52,330 nt of DNA from an uncultured Erysipelotrichaceae bacterium (GCA_902778375.1 CACYXJ010000028.1:9355-61684); one strand, 5' to 3'. Shown: positions 34,169 to 43,585, numbered from the stretch's first letter. Notes: generated by a model from the sequence alone, not told the origin. A program made the numbers and translations.

Positions 34169-34651
34169 ATGGCTAGACAGAAGGATTATTTTTCGTTTGA
34201 ATCGATCCGTGACAAAGAGGGAAACGTGATCTGCTATCACGTGACAATGATCGGAACGATTGAATATGACGGGGTTGCGAGAATGCGCACGGACCTGGGC
34301 GTGAACGAAGACCAGAAAATGGCGTTCGGAAGACTGACGGTCACCGGTCTGGACAAAAAGATCAAGGTATTCACCGATGAGCTGAACTGCCGCATCTATT
34401 ACCATTCCTACGACGAGGAAAACGGTTCGACAGATATCATCAGTTATTCCGCCAAGGACTGGCGGGCAGACGAAGCCTATAGCTTCCGGGAAGGTGACAG
34501 GGTGCTGATCGAAGGCAGGGCATATGTCAGAGCGGTATCGGATAAGTATCCCGGCCGTCTGCCGGAAGTCAGTGTCACCGCGACAGGTCTGTTCCTGCTC
34601 GGACACAGACGTCCGCAGGGAATGAACGTCGGTCTTGTTCCGCAGAAATAA
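34169..34651 (+). CDS. Small soluble protein with OB-fold/SSB-like pattern
   Basis: A 160-residue protein without membrane segments. The strands GNVICYHVTMIGTIEYDG, FGRLTVTGLDKKIKVF and FREGDRVLIEGRAYVR, then LPEVSVTATGLFLLG, resemble the OB-fold of single-stranded DNA-binding proteins. The acidic C-terminal tip of SSB is missing. It could be a divergent OB-fold protein; the DNA-binding role is inference. AGCAGGA precedes the ATG. Confidence 0.7.
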   Translation: MARQKDYFSFESIRDKEGNVICYHVTMIGTIEYDGVARMRTDLGVNEDQKMAFGRLTVTGLDKKIKVFTDELNCRIYYHSYDEENGSTDIISYSAKDWRADEAYSFREGDRVLIEGRAYVRAVSDKYPGRLPEVSVTATGLFLLGHRRPQGMNVGLVPQK

Positions 34652-34654
34652 AGA

Positions 34655-34689
34655 ACAGAATCCCGGAATGATTCCGGGATTTTCTGTTT
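34655..34689 (+). terminator. Strong terminator after the OB-fold gene
   Basis: ACAGAATCCCGGAAT and ATTCCGGGATTTTCTGT form a long stem with a T-run. Confidence 0.9.
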
Positions 34690-34729
34690 TGAGCATGATG
34701 AAGAATAAAGCATTCAGACAATGAAAAAG

Positions 34730-34758
34730 AACTGCCGGAAATTCATTCCGGCAGTTTT
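34730..34758. terminator. Terminator of the M20 amidohydrolase gene
   Basis: AACTGCCGGAA and TTCCGGCAGTT form a perfect 11-bp stem with a 5-base loop and T-runs on both strands. Confidence 0.9.
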
Positions 34759-34767
34759 CATCTCTAT

Positions 34768-36129
34768 TTATGATTCGTAAGGCCAGGGGATGGAATCGTC
34801 GATCGGACAGACGTAGGATTCACCATTCAGCGACTGGCGGAATTCCTCTTTGGCGGCTTCGACGAGGGTTGGATCCTTCATCATCTTGTACGTGCCGAGC
34901 GCCATGACTTTGGCAGCCCTCAGCATGCCCTTCATGCCGATGGAATGACCGGAAGAAGCGGTCATCATCCAGCTGTGGCCGGCGGAGAGGGAAGCGGCTG
35001 TGCATTCGTTGACCTGGAATCCCGGGCAGATGTATTCGACATCGCCGTAGTCGGTGGAACCGAATATATTGCGATTCAGCAGTGTCTGGTCTTCGTAATC
35101 CAGCGGCAGTGTCTTGCCGGGAACATAGGCAGGCGATTTCTGGTTGATCTCGTCGGCGAATTTCAGCTCTTCTTCGGTATATGTGTTCAAAGGTACTTCC
35201 GCTCTTGCTTCCTGGATCGCCTGGGCGATGACATGGTTCTGCAGCGTCGGATAAAGACCGCCGAGTCTGGTGATGACGGCTTTGGTGTCGGTCATCATGG
35301 CAGCGCCTTCAGCACAGCGGCATACTCTCTCATACGCGTCGACTGTCGCCTTGCGGGAAAGGGCACGGATGAAATATCTGGCGGCCGCATAGTCAGGCAC
35401 GATATTCGGTGCAAGACCGCCGTCGGTGATCGTATAGTGCATACGGACATCATCCGTGACATGCTCGCGCATGAATTCGACACCGATATTCATCAGCTGC
35501 AGGGCATCCAGGGCGCTGCGTCCCATATGGGGAGCGCCTGCCGCATGGGCAGTACGGCCGTGGAATTCCACCTTCAGTCCTTCGACGCCGGTATGGGCGC
35601 CAAGGGTGTCATGTGATGAAGTCGCTGGATGCCAGGCAAGGGTGAAGTCGCATTCTGTAAAGGCGCCGAGTTTGGCCATCAGGCCTTTGCCGAGCAGCTG
35701 CTCTTCCGCCGGACAGCCGTAGAAGATCACGGTTCCCGGAATGTTTTCGCTGATCATAGCTTCCTTGAGGGCAAGACAGGCACCGAGACAGCCGACGCCG
35801 AGCAGGTTATGGCCGCAGCCATGGCCGTCGCCGCCGTTCACTACCGGGTTCTGATAACTGCAGACCTGCTGGGAAAGACCTGGCAGGCAGTCATATTCGG
35901 CACAGAAGCCGACAACCGGATGGCCGCTGCCGTAAACGGCGCGGATGCAGGTCGGCATGCCGTAGGCTCCGACTTCCGTTTCGAAACCGTAGGAACGCAG
36001 AGCTTCTGCTGTCCATTCCACTGCCTTGGTTTCTTTCCAGCCCATCTCGGGATGATTCCAGATTTTTTCCGCCAGGCTGACCAGTTCGTCAGCGTGAGTG
36101 TCAATTGTACGGATGATCGTATCTTTCAT
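34768..36129 (-). CDS. M20-family amidohydrolase (aminobenzoyl-glutamate hydrolase-like)
   Basis: A 453-residue metal-dependent hydrolase. GHGCGHNLLGVG near residue 105 is a metal site, YGCPAEEQLLGKG near 140 carries the catalytic Glu, and GRTAHAAGAPHMGRSALDA near 200 marks the dimerisation domain. It belongs to the AbgB/M20D group, which removes amino acids from N-acyl or aminobenzoyl conjugates. The ATG at 36129 with AAAGGA upstream is chosen; the longer frame from 36186 lacks support. Confidence 0.9.
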   Translation of the reverse strand: MKDTIIRTIDTHADELVSLAEKIWNHPEMGWKETKAVEWTAEALRSYGFETEVGAYGMPTCIRAVYGSGHPVVGFCAEYDCLPGLSQQVCSYQNPVVNGGDGHGCGHNLLGVGCLGACLALKEAMISENIPGTVIFYGCPAEEQLLGKGLMAKLGAFTECDFTLAWHPATSSHDTLGAHTGVEGLKVEFHGRTAHAAGAPHMGRSALDALQLMNIGVEFMREHVTDDVRMHYTITDGGLAPNIVPDYAAARYFIRALSRKATVDAYERVCRCAEGAAMMTDTKAVITRLGGLYPTLQNHVIAQAIQEARAEVPLNTYTEEELKFADEINQKSPAYVPGKTLPLDYEDQTLLNRNIFGSTDYGDVEYICPGFQVNECTAASLSAGHSWMMTASSGHSIGMKGMLRAAKVMALGTYKMMKDPTLVEAAKEEFRQSLNGESYVCPIDDSIPWPYES

Positions 36130-36256
36130 AAGAGAAATATCCTTTCTGATTACCACTATCATACTCAAGTGAACGGCAATATGCATTTGAGATGATACAC
36201 AAAATACAGTAAACTCATATATAATATGAGGGCTTTATCAACGGAGGCTTGTTGTC

Positions 36257-37915
36257 ATGAATGATATCAGTGCAAAAATCGTCAGCGCTCTGAAAGGCGT
36301 GCTGAAGGAAACATATGATCTGGATGCTGAAGCGGGCATCCTGAATATCGAAATTCCGAAGGATCCGAAGATGGGAGACTATTCTTCGACCTGCGCAATG
36401 CGTCTGGCAAAGACCCTGCATCAGAATCCGAAAATGATCGCTGAAACGGTCGCGGAGGGTCTCAAGGGAAAACTGCCGGAAGCTGAAACAATCGAAATTG
36501 CCGGGCCTGGCTTTATCAATTTCCGGATGAAAAAATCAGCGCTTGCGTCGGTGATCAACACGATCCTCGATGCCGGAGACTCCTACGGCCGCAATAACAC
36601 CGGCGAAGGAAAACGGATCCTGGTGGAATGGGTCAGTGCCAATCCGACCGGCGACCTGCATTGCGGCCATGCCAGAAACGCGGCATGGGGCGACAGTATC
36701 TGCCGTCTTCTGGAAGCCAGCGGCTATGATGTATTGAGAGAATACTATGTCAACGATGCCGGCAACCAGATCGTCATGCTGGGTGAATCGCTGATTGCCA
36801 GATATTTCGAATACTTCGGAAAAGAATATCCGCTGCCGGCGGATGGCTACCATGGTCAGGATGTCAAGGACATTGCCATCGGTCTGGCAAAGCAGGACGG
36901 CGACAAATGGCTGACAGCCGATTCCAAGGAACGTCTGGAATATTTCATGACCGAAGGCAAGGAACGGGAACTGCAGAAGATCGATGCCGATCTGAAACTG
37001 TACGGTGTTCTGATCGAATCCTGGGTCCACGAAACCCTGTTCTATGAAAACAACAGGGCAAGGATCAACGCCTGCCTCGACCGTATGAACGAATTGAATC
37101 TGACATACGAAAAGGATGGTGCCCTTTGGTTCAGAAGCACGGAATACGGTGACGACAAGGACCGCGTTCTTGTCAAGAGCGACGGAACCCTGTCCTATAT
37201 GACACCGGATATTGCCAACCATGTATATAAAGTTGAAAGAGGATATACCCATCTGGTAGACCTCTGGGGAGCAGATCATCACAGTTATGTCACAAGAATG
37301 AAAGCTGCCCTCAAGGCACTGGGATATCCGGAAGGAACACTGGAAGTCGATCTGATCCAGATGGTCAGAATGGTTGATGACGGTGTGGAAGTCAAGATGT
37401 CCAAACGTACCGGAAACGCCATCACGATCCGCGAACTGTGCGAGGATGTCGGTGTCGACGCGGCAAGATGGTTCTTCGTGTCCAAGGATGTCGCGACCCA
37501 TATGGATTTCGACATGAAACTGGCACGGAGCCGTTCCAACGACAATCCGGTCTACTATGCCCAGTATGCCTATACCCGCATGTTCAATATCCTGCATAAG
37601 GAAGGGACACCGGAATTCAGACGCGAGGCAGATTACGATCTTCTGAACGAGGAACATGAAACGGAAATGCTGAAACTGATTGCCGAATTCCCGAAAATCG
37701 TTGCCGAATCGGCGAAGAACAGAACGCCGAACCGTGTATGCAACTTCTGCCAGCAGCTCTCCCGCGAATTCCACAGCTATTACAACAGCTGCCGGGTCAG
37801 CGATCCGGAGAATCCGGAACTGACAAACCAGAGACTCGGTCTTGTATCGGCAGTGATGGTAACAATGAAAAACGCCCTGGACCTGATCGGTGTCAGTGCT
37901 CCGGAAAAAATGTAA
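36257..37915 (+). CDS. argS: Arginyl-tRNA synthetase
   Basis: A 552-residue class I synthetase. HCGH in NPTGDLHCGHARNAAWGD near residue 135 is the HIGH motif, and VKMSKRTGNAI near residue 380 is the KMSKS motif; the N-terminal domain of ArgS and the all-helical anticodon domain are present. It charges tRNA-Arg. A TATAAT and GGAGG lie upstream, with a rather long spacing of 12 bases to the ATG. Confidence 0.96.
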   Translation: MNDISAKIVSALKGVLKETYDLDAEAGILNIEIPKDPKMGDYSSTCAMRLAKTLHQNPKMIAETVAEGLKGKLPEAETIEIAGPGFINFRMKKSALASVINTILDAGDSYGRNNTGEGKRILVEWVSANPTGDLHCGHARNAAWGDSICRLLEASGYDVLREYYVNDAGNQIVMLGESLIARYFEYFGKEYPLPADGYHGQDVKDIAIGLAKQDGDKWLTADSKERLEYFMTEGKERELQKIDADLKLYGVLIESWVHETLFYENNRARINACLDRMNELNLTYEKDGALWFRSTEYGDDKDRVLVKSDGTLSYMTPDIANHVYKVERGYTHLVDLWGADHHSYVTRMKAALKALGYPEGTLEVDLIQMVRMVDDGVEVKMSKRTGNAITIRELCEDVGVDAARWFFVSKDVATHMDFDMKLARSRSNDNPVYYAQYAYTRMFNILHKEGTPEFRREADYDLLNEEHETEMLKLIAEFPKIVAESAKNRTPNRVCNFCQQLSREFHSYYNSCRVSDPENPELTNQRLGLVSAVMVTMKNALDLIGVSAPEKM

Positions 37916-37923
37916 TTCCCGCA

Positions 37924-37949
37924 AACTGTCCGCAAGGGCAGTTTTTTTT
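37924..37949 (+). terminator. Terminator of argS
   Basis: AACTGTCC and GGGCAGTT (one T-G pair) close a GCAA loop, followed by T8. Confidence 0.88.
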
Positions 37950-37982
37950 AGCACATCGTTATATGTGATTTCGCAAATCGGG

Positions 37983-37988
37983 TAGAAT
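37983..37988 (+). promoter_or_regulatory. -10 box giving a leaderless start for the ABC exporter
   Basis: TAGAAT ends seven bases before the ATG at 37996, which places the expected transcription start at or within a base of the start codon. No ribosome site is present and the -35 is weak. Confidence 0.55.
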
Positions 37989-37995
37989 ATAAGAG

Positions 37996-39717
37996 ATGAA
38001 AAACCTGCGCACCTATCTCAGACCATGGATGAAAATGATGATTATCGGTTTTCTGATCAAGACGACCGGTACTTTTCTTGAACTGCTGCTGCCGGGAATC
38101 CTTTCCCGGATCATTGATGAAATCGTTCCGGCCGGGCAGATGGATCAGATCATCCTCTGGGGCGCGCTCATGGTCATCGCTTCGCTGCTGGCATTGATTT
38201 TCAATATCACCGCCAACCGCAACGCCTCCCGGGTTGCCAGAAACGTCACCCGGAATATCCGCCACGATCTGTTCGACAAGGCGCTTTACCTGACCTGCGA
38301 AAAGACGGACGCATATACGATTCCTTCCATTGAAAGCCGTCTGACTTCCGATACATATCATCTGCACCGCATGATCGGCATGATGCAGAGACTCGGCGTC
38401 AGGGCACCGATCATCACGATCGGCGGTCTGATCATGACATTCGTGCTCGATCCATATCTGGCACTGGTTTTTCTTGCGGTCATTCCGTTTATGATCATCG
38501 TTCTGGTGCTGCGCGCGACCCGCGGTGTTGCCATGTACAAGAAGGTGCAGAAGGCCAACGACAAAATGGTGACGGTCGTGCGTGAGAATTCCCAGGGAAT
38601 CCGCGTCATCAAGGCGCTGTCAAAGGTTCCTTATGAAAAGAACCGTTTCCATGGCGTCAACGAACACCTTAAAGGTGAAGAAGTACGGGCCAGCCGGATG
38701 ATGGCTATGATTAATCCGGCGATGAATTTTCTGTTGTATCTGGGTATGGTCGGCGTCATTCTTGTCGGTGCCAGACGGGTGGATCTCGGACTGTGCAAGA
38801 CCGGCAGGATCCTTGCCTTTATGTCCTATTTCCAGATGATTTCCCGTTCCCTGATGGCGGTCAGCCGCATGTTTATCATGTATTCCCGCGGCATGGCGTC
38901 CTCCGCCCGTATCATGGAGGTACTGAACAGTTCCAGCGAAAAGGATATTGTTCGCGGCACATATCCGGACGGGGATCCGCAGTATGCGCTGGAATTCCGC
39001 GATGTGACATTCTCATATCTCGGAATCCGCGACAATCTGCAGCATATCAGTTTCCGGCTGAAAAAAGGACAGACGCTCGGCATCATCGGCGCCACCGGTT
39101 CCGGCAAGAGCACGATCCTTTCGCTTCTGCTGCGTTTCTATGACATCAAGGAAGGCGCGATCTACCTCAATGGACGCGACATCCGCAATTACGCTCCGGA
39201 CGAACTGCGGCAGATGTTCGGTGTGGTGATGCAGAACGACTTCCTGTTCCGCGATACGGTGGCGGAGAATATCCGCTTCGGCCGTGAGGTTTCATTTGAA
39301 AAAATGAAGAGGGCGGAAAAGAATGCCCAGGCACTGGCTTTCATCGGGGAACTGGACGGCCAGGAGGAATATGAACTGACGACCAAGGGAACCAATCTCT
39401 CCGGCGGCCAGCGCCAGCGGGTACTGCTTTCCCGCGCTTTCGCGGCTGATCCGGGATTCCTGCTGCTGGACGATTCCAGCAGCGCCCTTGACTACAAGAC
39501 GGATGCGGCGCTTCGTAAAGCCCTGCAGGAAGAGTATCCGGACACAACGATGATCATCGTCGCCCAGCGCGTTTCCTCGATTAAGAACTGTGATGAGATC
39601 CTGGTTCTTGAACATGGCGTGATCAATGGCCGCGGCACGCACGATCAGCTGAATGAGAACAATGAGCTCTATCAGGCGATCGCGCAGTCACAGATGGGAG
39701 GTGCGTTGTTTGACTGA
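37996..39717 (+). CDS. ABC exporter half-transporter, degenerate-site subunit
   Basis: A 573-residue protein with an N-terminal six-helix domain and a C-terminal ATPase. Walker A is GATGSGKST, signature [11 protein letters not shown], and Walker B is FLLLDDSSSALD with Asp in place of the usual catalytic Glu. That is the degenerate subunit seen in heterodimeric exporters such as TM287/288. No C39 peptidase domain. The next gene overlaps its end by 8 bases and supplies the other half. Confidence 0.92.
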   Translation: MKNLRTYLRPWMKMMIIGFLIKTTGTFLELLLPGILSRIIDEIVPAGQMDQIILWGALMVIASLLALIFNITANRNASRVARNVTRNIRHDLFDKALYLTCEKTDAYTIPSIESRLTSDTYHLHRMIGMMQRLGVRAPIITIGGLIMTFVLDPYLALVFLAVIPFMIIVLVLRATRGVAMYKKVQKANDKMVTVVRENSQGIRVIKALSKVPYEKNRFHGVNEHLKGEEVRASRMMAMINPAMNFLLYLGMVGVILVGARRVDLGLCKTGRILAFMSYFQMISRSLMAVSRMFIMYSRGMASSARIMEVLNSSSEKDIVRGTYPDGDPQYALEFRDVTFSYLGIRDNLQHISFRLKKGQTLGIIGATGSGKSTILSLLLRFYDIKEGAIYLNGRDIRNYAPDELRQMFGVVMQNDFLFRDTVAENIRFGREVSFEKMKRAEKNAQALAFIGELDGQEEYELTTKGTNLSGGQRQRVLLSRAFAADPGFLLLDDSSSALDYKTDAALRKALQEEYPDTTMIIVAQRVSSIKNCDEILVLEHGVINGRGTHDQLNENNELYQAIAQSQMGGALFD

Positions 39718-41485
39718 GAAAACAAAGCCTTCCAGGGACGAGACGAAAATGCCTTCTTCGGAAGTGGCCAAAAGACTGATGAAATATGTCCTGCGGCATA
39801 AGTACCTGACACTGGCAGCCGTGGTGACGACATTGTGCGGAAACCTGGCCGCACTGTATATTCCCCATTATTCGGGTCTTGCCATCGATGCGATCGGCGA
39901 AATGGGACATGTGAATTTCGACAATGTCCTGCGCCTGTGCGGTTTTATGATGGTGTGCATCGTTTTGAACAGCGTGCTGGCGTATACGACCCAGCTTCTG
40001 CTGATCAGGATTTCTTCCTCGATCACGGCGGAAATGCGGCGGGAAGTGTTCGACCATCTGCTTGAGATGCCGGTAAATTTCTTCGACCGCAATGCCGCCG
40101 GCGATATCATCTCCCGTATTTCCTACGACATCGATACGATCAACGCTTCACTGTCTTCGGATATCGTGACGATTGCGACCAGCGTCATCACCGTTGTCGG
40201 TTCGTTCATCATGATGATGCGAATCAGCCGTACCCTGTGTATTGTCTTCTTTATCACGACACCGCTGATCTTCTATATCACCCGTCACAGAGCCAGGGTA
40301 GTGCGGCCGCTGTTCTCCAAACGCAGCCGCAAGCTCGGCGAACTGAACGGCTTTGTCGAGGAGATGCTTTCCGGTCATAAAACGATTAAGGCATACGGTC
40401 AGGAAAAAACCATCCTCGGCCGGTTTGACAGCCGCAACGAGGAAGCAGTTACTACCTACTATGAAGCGGATTATCAGGGATCAATCGTCGGTCCGACTGT
40501 CACCTTCATCAACAATCTTTCGCTGGCTATGATCTCGGGTCTTGGCGGTGTGCTGTTCCTGAACAAAGCGATTTCCATCGGCAATATCTCCGCCTTCATC
40601 CTGTATTCCAAGCGTTTCTCGGGACCGATCAGCGGCGCTGCCGAAGTCATGGCCGAGATCCAGTCGGCATTCTCCGCTTCCCGGCGTGTTTTCGCGCTGC
40701 TGGACGAACCGGCAGAGAAAAAGGATGATGAAGATGCTGTCGTACTGGATCATGTGCAGGGAAGTGTGGAGATGGAAGATGTCCGCTTCTCCTATGTGCC
40801 GGAGCGCGAGATCATTCACGGGCTGTCCCTTTCAGCAGAACCGGGACGGATGATTGCCATTGTCGGTCCGACCGGCGCCGGCAAGACGACGATCATCAAT
40901 CTCCTGATGCGTTTCTATGACCCCGACAGCGGTGTGATCCGTGTCGACGGTCATGACATCCTGCACTGTACGAGGGATTCGCTGCGCAGGCAGTTCTCGA
41001 TGGTTCTGCAGGATACATGGCTGTTCCAGGGAACGATTTTCGAAAACATTGCCTACGGCAGCGAGAACGCGACGATGGACGATGTCGTCCGGGTATGCAA
41101 GGCAGTGGAAATCCATGACTTTGTCATGTCGCTCAAAGACGGATACGATACCGTGCTCAGCGATGACGGTGTCAACATTTCCAAAGGGCAAAAGCAGCTG
41201 ATGACGATTGCCCGGGCGATGCTGAATGAATCGAAGATGCTGATTCTGGACGAAGCCACCAGCAACGTCGACTCCACGACCGAGCAGAAAATCCAGCGGG
41301 CAATGCTGCAGCTGTGCAGGGGCAAGACAACCTTTGTCATCGCCCACCGCCTGTCAACGATCAAGGAAGCAGACATGATCCTGGTACTGCAGAACGGGAC
41401 CGTCATCGAACGGGGAACCCATGAGCAGCTGCTTGCCGCCAAAGGTTTCTATGCGTCGCTGTTCAATGCCCAGTGGGAAGCATAA
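39710..41485 (+). CDS. ABC exporter half-transporter, canonical Walker B subunit
   Basis: A 591-residue protein, six-helix domain plus ATPase. Walker A is GPTGAGKTT, Walker B is MLILDEATSNVD with catalytic Glu, but its signature ISKGQKQLMTIA is non-canonical. This mirrors the first half, so the pair forms one canonical and one degenerate ATP site. The start is a TTG at 39710, eight bases after GGGAGG; no ATG is well placed. Drug, lipid or peptide export is possible. Confidence 0.9.
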   Translation: MTEKTKPSRDETKMPSSEVAKRLMKYVLRHKYLTLAAVVTTLCGNLAALYIPHYSGLAIDAIGEMGHVNFDNVLRLCGFMMVCIVLNSVLAYTTQLLLIRISSSITAEMRREVFDHLLEMPVNFFDRNAAGDIISRISYDIDTINASLSSDIVTIATSVITVVGSFIMMMRISRTLCIVFFITTPLIFYITRHRARVVRPLFSKRSRKLGELNGFVEEMLSGHKTIKAYGQEKTILGRFDSRNEEAVTTYYEADYQGSIVGPTVTFINNLSLAMISGLGGVLFLNKAISIGNISAFILYSKRFSGPISGAAEVMAEIQSAFSASRRVFALLDEPAEKKDDEDAVVLDHVQGSVEMEDVRFSYVPEREIIHGLSLSAEPGRMIAIVGPTGAGKTTIINLLMRFYDPDSGVIRVDGHDILHCTRDSLRRQFSMVLQDTWLFQGTIFENIAYGSENATMDDVVRVCKAVEIHDFVMSLKDGYDTVLSDDGVNISKGQKQLMTIARAMLNESKMLILDEATSNVDSTTEQKIQRAMLQLCRGKTTFVIAHRLSTIKEADMILVLQNGTVIERGTHEQLLAAKGFYASLFNAQWEA

Positions 41486-41516
41486 AGAGACATCTCATTA
41501 TCAGATGTCTCTTTTT
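41484..41516 (+). terminator. Terminator of the ABC exporter pair
   Basis: AAAGAGACATCT and AGATGTCTCTTT form a perfect 12-bp stem, then T-run. Confidence 0.9.
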
Positions 41517-41570
41517 CAGAGGAGAGTCCTCCTTTCTGAACAATAAGACATTCAGAAGGGAGAAAAGACA

Positions 41571-42446
41571 ATGAACGACAGTTACAGCAAACTGACAATC
41601 AGCAGTAATTTCATCTTCACCCGGGTTATGCGCGATCCCCGCCTTCTGAAGAAACTGCTGGAAAGGGTAATGCCGGAAAAGAACATCTCTGACCTGAATG
41701 TGGTGATCGAAGAAAAGACATTCGATGAATTCTATGATGCTCATGGGATCCGACTCGATGTATATTCGGAAAACGAGGAATCGGTATTTGATGTGGAAAT
41801 GCAGGTGCTGGAAAAAGACCTGCCGGCAAAGCGGGCAAGATACTATGAAGCGATCATGGACGCTGCGTTTCTGAACAAGGGAGAAGATTACCGGAAGCTG
41901 AAGGAACAGTACGTGATCTTCTTCTGCCTGTACGATCCGTTCGGTGATAATATGATGGTGTACAGGTTCCGCAATCAGTGTCTGAGCAATGGAAGACTGC
42001 TGGAGGACGGAACGGAGAAGATCTATATCAACTGCACGGCGAAGGAAGCGGGAGAGTATGAAAGCCTGCGGCCGTTTGCAGAATATGTGATGGGAAAGAT
42101 GAACGAGGACCCGTTCGTCAGGGAAGTGGACGAATCGGTATATCTGGCGAAACAGAATGCCGGATGGAGGAAAGAGTATATGCTGTTGGAAGATCATCTG
42201 AGGCATGCGGCAAATATCGCCCGGGAAGAAGCCCTGATAGAAGGAAGAGCAGAAGGTTTGGCAGAAGGAAGAGCAGAAGGTCTGGCAAAAGGCAGAGAAG
42301 AAGGTCTGAAAAAAGGAAGAACCGAAAGCAATCTGAAATTCCTGAAGATCCTGATGACGGACGGTAGAACCTTTGAAGAAGCCTGTGCCTATATGGAGCT
42401 GGATCAGGAAGAAGCTGCTGAACTTGCGGAACTATTGAATCAATAA
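41571..42446 (+). CDS. Rpn-type PD-(D/E)XK nuclease/putative transposase family protein
   Basis: A 291-residue protein of the Rpn/PDDEXK_2 family. The nuclease core is GIRLDVY near residue 60 and VFDVEMQV near residue 72 (Asp, and the Glu-x-Gln pair). The C-terminal 90 residues contain an 8-residue repeat EGRAEGLA twice, then KGREEGLK and KGRTES. GAAGGGAG precedes the ATG. Rpn proteins cut DNA and some work in phage defence. An in-frame internal start at 42180, with its own ribosome site, would give an 88-residue C-terminal protein. Confidence 0.9.
   Translation: MNDSYSKLTISSNFIFTRVMRDPRLLKKLLERVMPEKNISDLNVVIEEKTFDEFYDAHGIRLDVYSENEESVFDVEMQVLEKDLPAKRARYYEAIMDAAFLNKGEDYRKLKEQYVIFFCLYDPFGDNMMVYRFRNQCLSNGRLLEDGTEKIYINCTAKEAGEYESLRPFAEYVMGKMNEDPFVREVDESVYLAKQNAGWRKEYMLLEDHLRHAANIAREEALIEGRAEGLAEGRAEGLAKGREEGLKKGRTESNLKFLKILMTDGRTFEEACAYMELDQEEAAELAELLNQ
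42180..42446 (+). CDS. Possible internal small Rpn protein from an in-frame start
   Basis: The ATG at 42180 (residue 204 of the large protein) has GGAGG at 42166-42170, nine bases upstream. The product would be the 88-residue C-terminal part with the EGRAEGLA repeats. Enterobacterial Rpn genes are known to make such an in-frame short form that counters the nuclease. Here it is inferred from the sequence only. Confidence 0.45.
   Translation: MLLEDHLRHAANIAREEALIEGRAEGLAEGRAEGLAKGREEGLKKGRTESNLKFLKILMTDGRTFEEACAYMELDQEEAAELAELLNQ
42240..42311 (+). repeat. Tandem 24-nt coding repeat in the rpn gene
   Basis: Units at 42240-42263 and 42264-42287 differ at one base; a third, less similar unit follows to 42311. 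The unit length is a multiple of three, so gain or loss of units would keep the frame. Confidence 0.85.
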
Positions 42447-42448
42447 GA

Positions 42449-42478
42449 AAAATGCGGGGTGTACGGACCCCGCATTTT
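42449..42478. terminator. Bidirectional terminator after the Rpn gene
   Basis: AAAATGCGGGGT and ACCCCGCATTTT form a perfect 12-bp stem with a 6-base loop, serving the Rpn gene and the converging glycosyltransferase gene. Confidence 0.92.
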
Positions 42479-42502
42479 CATTCTTTTATCGAACAGCAAG
42501 TA

Positions 42503-43585
42503 CTATTTCTGGTCAAGTGCTTTCTGATACAGCCGGATATAGGAAATGGCCATTTTATCAAGATTGTAGTAACGGATGACATCCTGCTGGGCATTCTCGA
42601 CGATTTCCCTGGTCTGCGGATCGTTGACATGGGTGATCGCATTGACGAAAGACGCGGCACTGTTGCACAGATAGCCGTTTTCACCATTGTGAATGACATC
42701 ACGGCTGCCGATTACGTTGTTGACGATGCACAGTTTCTTCAGATACATCGCTTCCAGCAGTGAAAGCGGCAGACCTTCCCACAGGGAAGTCAGGATAAAG
42801 ACATCTGCCTGATAGGCGCGTTTCAGTGCATCTTCACGCTCCAGCCAGCCGGTAACTTCGATATTCCTTGATTTCAGTTTGTAGCGCATTTCACCGTCGC
42901 CGATCCAGACAAATCTGACATCCGGCATCGCATCAGCGATTTCATTGAACAGGTCCGGATTCTTCTGAGGATTGATCAGACCGGTCGTGAAAACAGTCAG
43001 CGGATGTTCGGTATTGACTTCATCCTTGATGCTGTGGTCGATTTCGACGAGATTGACACCGTTGTTGATATACACGGCGTTGTCGGTGAATGCCAGGGTT
43101 TCGGCATATTCACCTTTACTTACCGCCACAGTCGTGCAGTTCGTTCTGGCGCAGCTTTGTTCATTCATGCGGAACAGACTGCGGGAAAGAACGTTGTGAT
43201 CTTCCGACAGAAACAGGTAGCCGTGCGGTGTGTAGAACATCGGAATGTCGGCATCTGCGAAGGTCTTGCGTCCCAGGCGTCCGGCTTCATAACCGTGGAA
43301 ATGAATAATATCGGGCTTTTCCGCCTCGGCCAGAGCACGCAGTTCGGTACGGGCTGATGCATCGTTGATCAGATTGGATTTGCCCTGAAAGGAAACAATC
43401 GGGACAAGGGAAATACGTTTGTCAAAGTGACTGCGGATATTCTCCGGTGTCTCTTCGTTGGTGGCATAGCCGATCGTAATATCATACAGATCGACAAGGC
43501 GGTTTGAGAGCTCCACAAGATAGGTAAAAATACCGCCGCTCAGCCGCCTGACAATGTACAGGATCTTTGGCTTCTTTTCACTCAT
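42503..43585 (-). CDS. Family 4-type glycosyltransferase
   Basis: A 360-residue GT-B fold enzyme. The N-terminal Rossmann segment has KILYIVRRLSGGIFTYLVEL and HFHGYEAGRLG; the C-terminal part has FTTGLINPQKNPDLF and the nucleotide-sugar segment FILTSLWEGLPLSLLEAMYLKK (E-x7-E pattern). It should transfer a sugar to a glycan or lipid. The ATG at 43585 is chosen (AAGGGA upstream). It stands alone on this strand, so its acceptor is unknown. Confidence 0.9.
   Translation of the reverse strand: MSEKKPKILYIVRRLSGGIFTYLVELSNRLVDLYDITIGYATNEETPENIRSHFDKRISLVPIVSFQGKSNLINDASARTELRALAEAEKPDIIHFHGYEAGRLGRKTFADADIPMFYTPHGYLFLSEDHNVLSRSLFRMNEQSCARTNCTTVAVSKGEYAETLAFTDNAVYINNGVNLVEIDHSIKDEVNTEHPLTVFTTGLINPQKNPDLFNEIADAMPDVRFVWIGDGEMRYKLKSRNIEVTGWLEREDALKRAYQADVFILTSLWEGLPLSLLEAMYLKKLCIVNNVIGSRDVIHNGENGYLCNSAASFVNAITHVNDPQTREIVENAQQDVIRYYNLDKMAISYIRLYQKALDQK

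Noticed and set aside
36536..37954. 472-codon minus-strand frame over argS
   Set aside because: Antisense shadow of an unmistakable argS.
37996..41485. Exporter of the double-glycine peptide
   Set aside because: Neither half-transporter has the N-terminal C39 peptidase domain, and they are 20 kb away.
42240..42311. Short CRISPR-like array
   Set aside because: The 24-nt repeats are tandem without spacers and encode the repeat region of the Rpn protein.
41571..42446. Insertion sequence
   Set aside because: Although the family is sometimes called putative transposase, no terminal inverted repeats or target duplications are visible.
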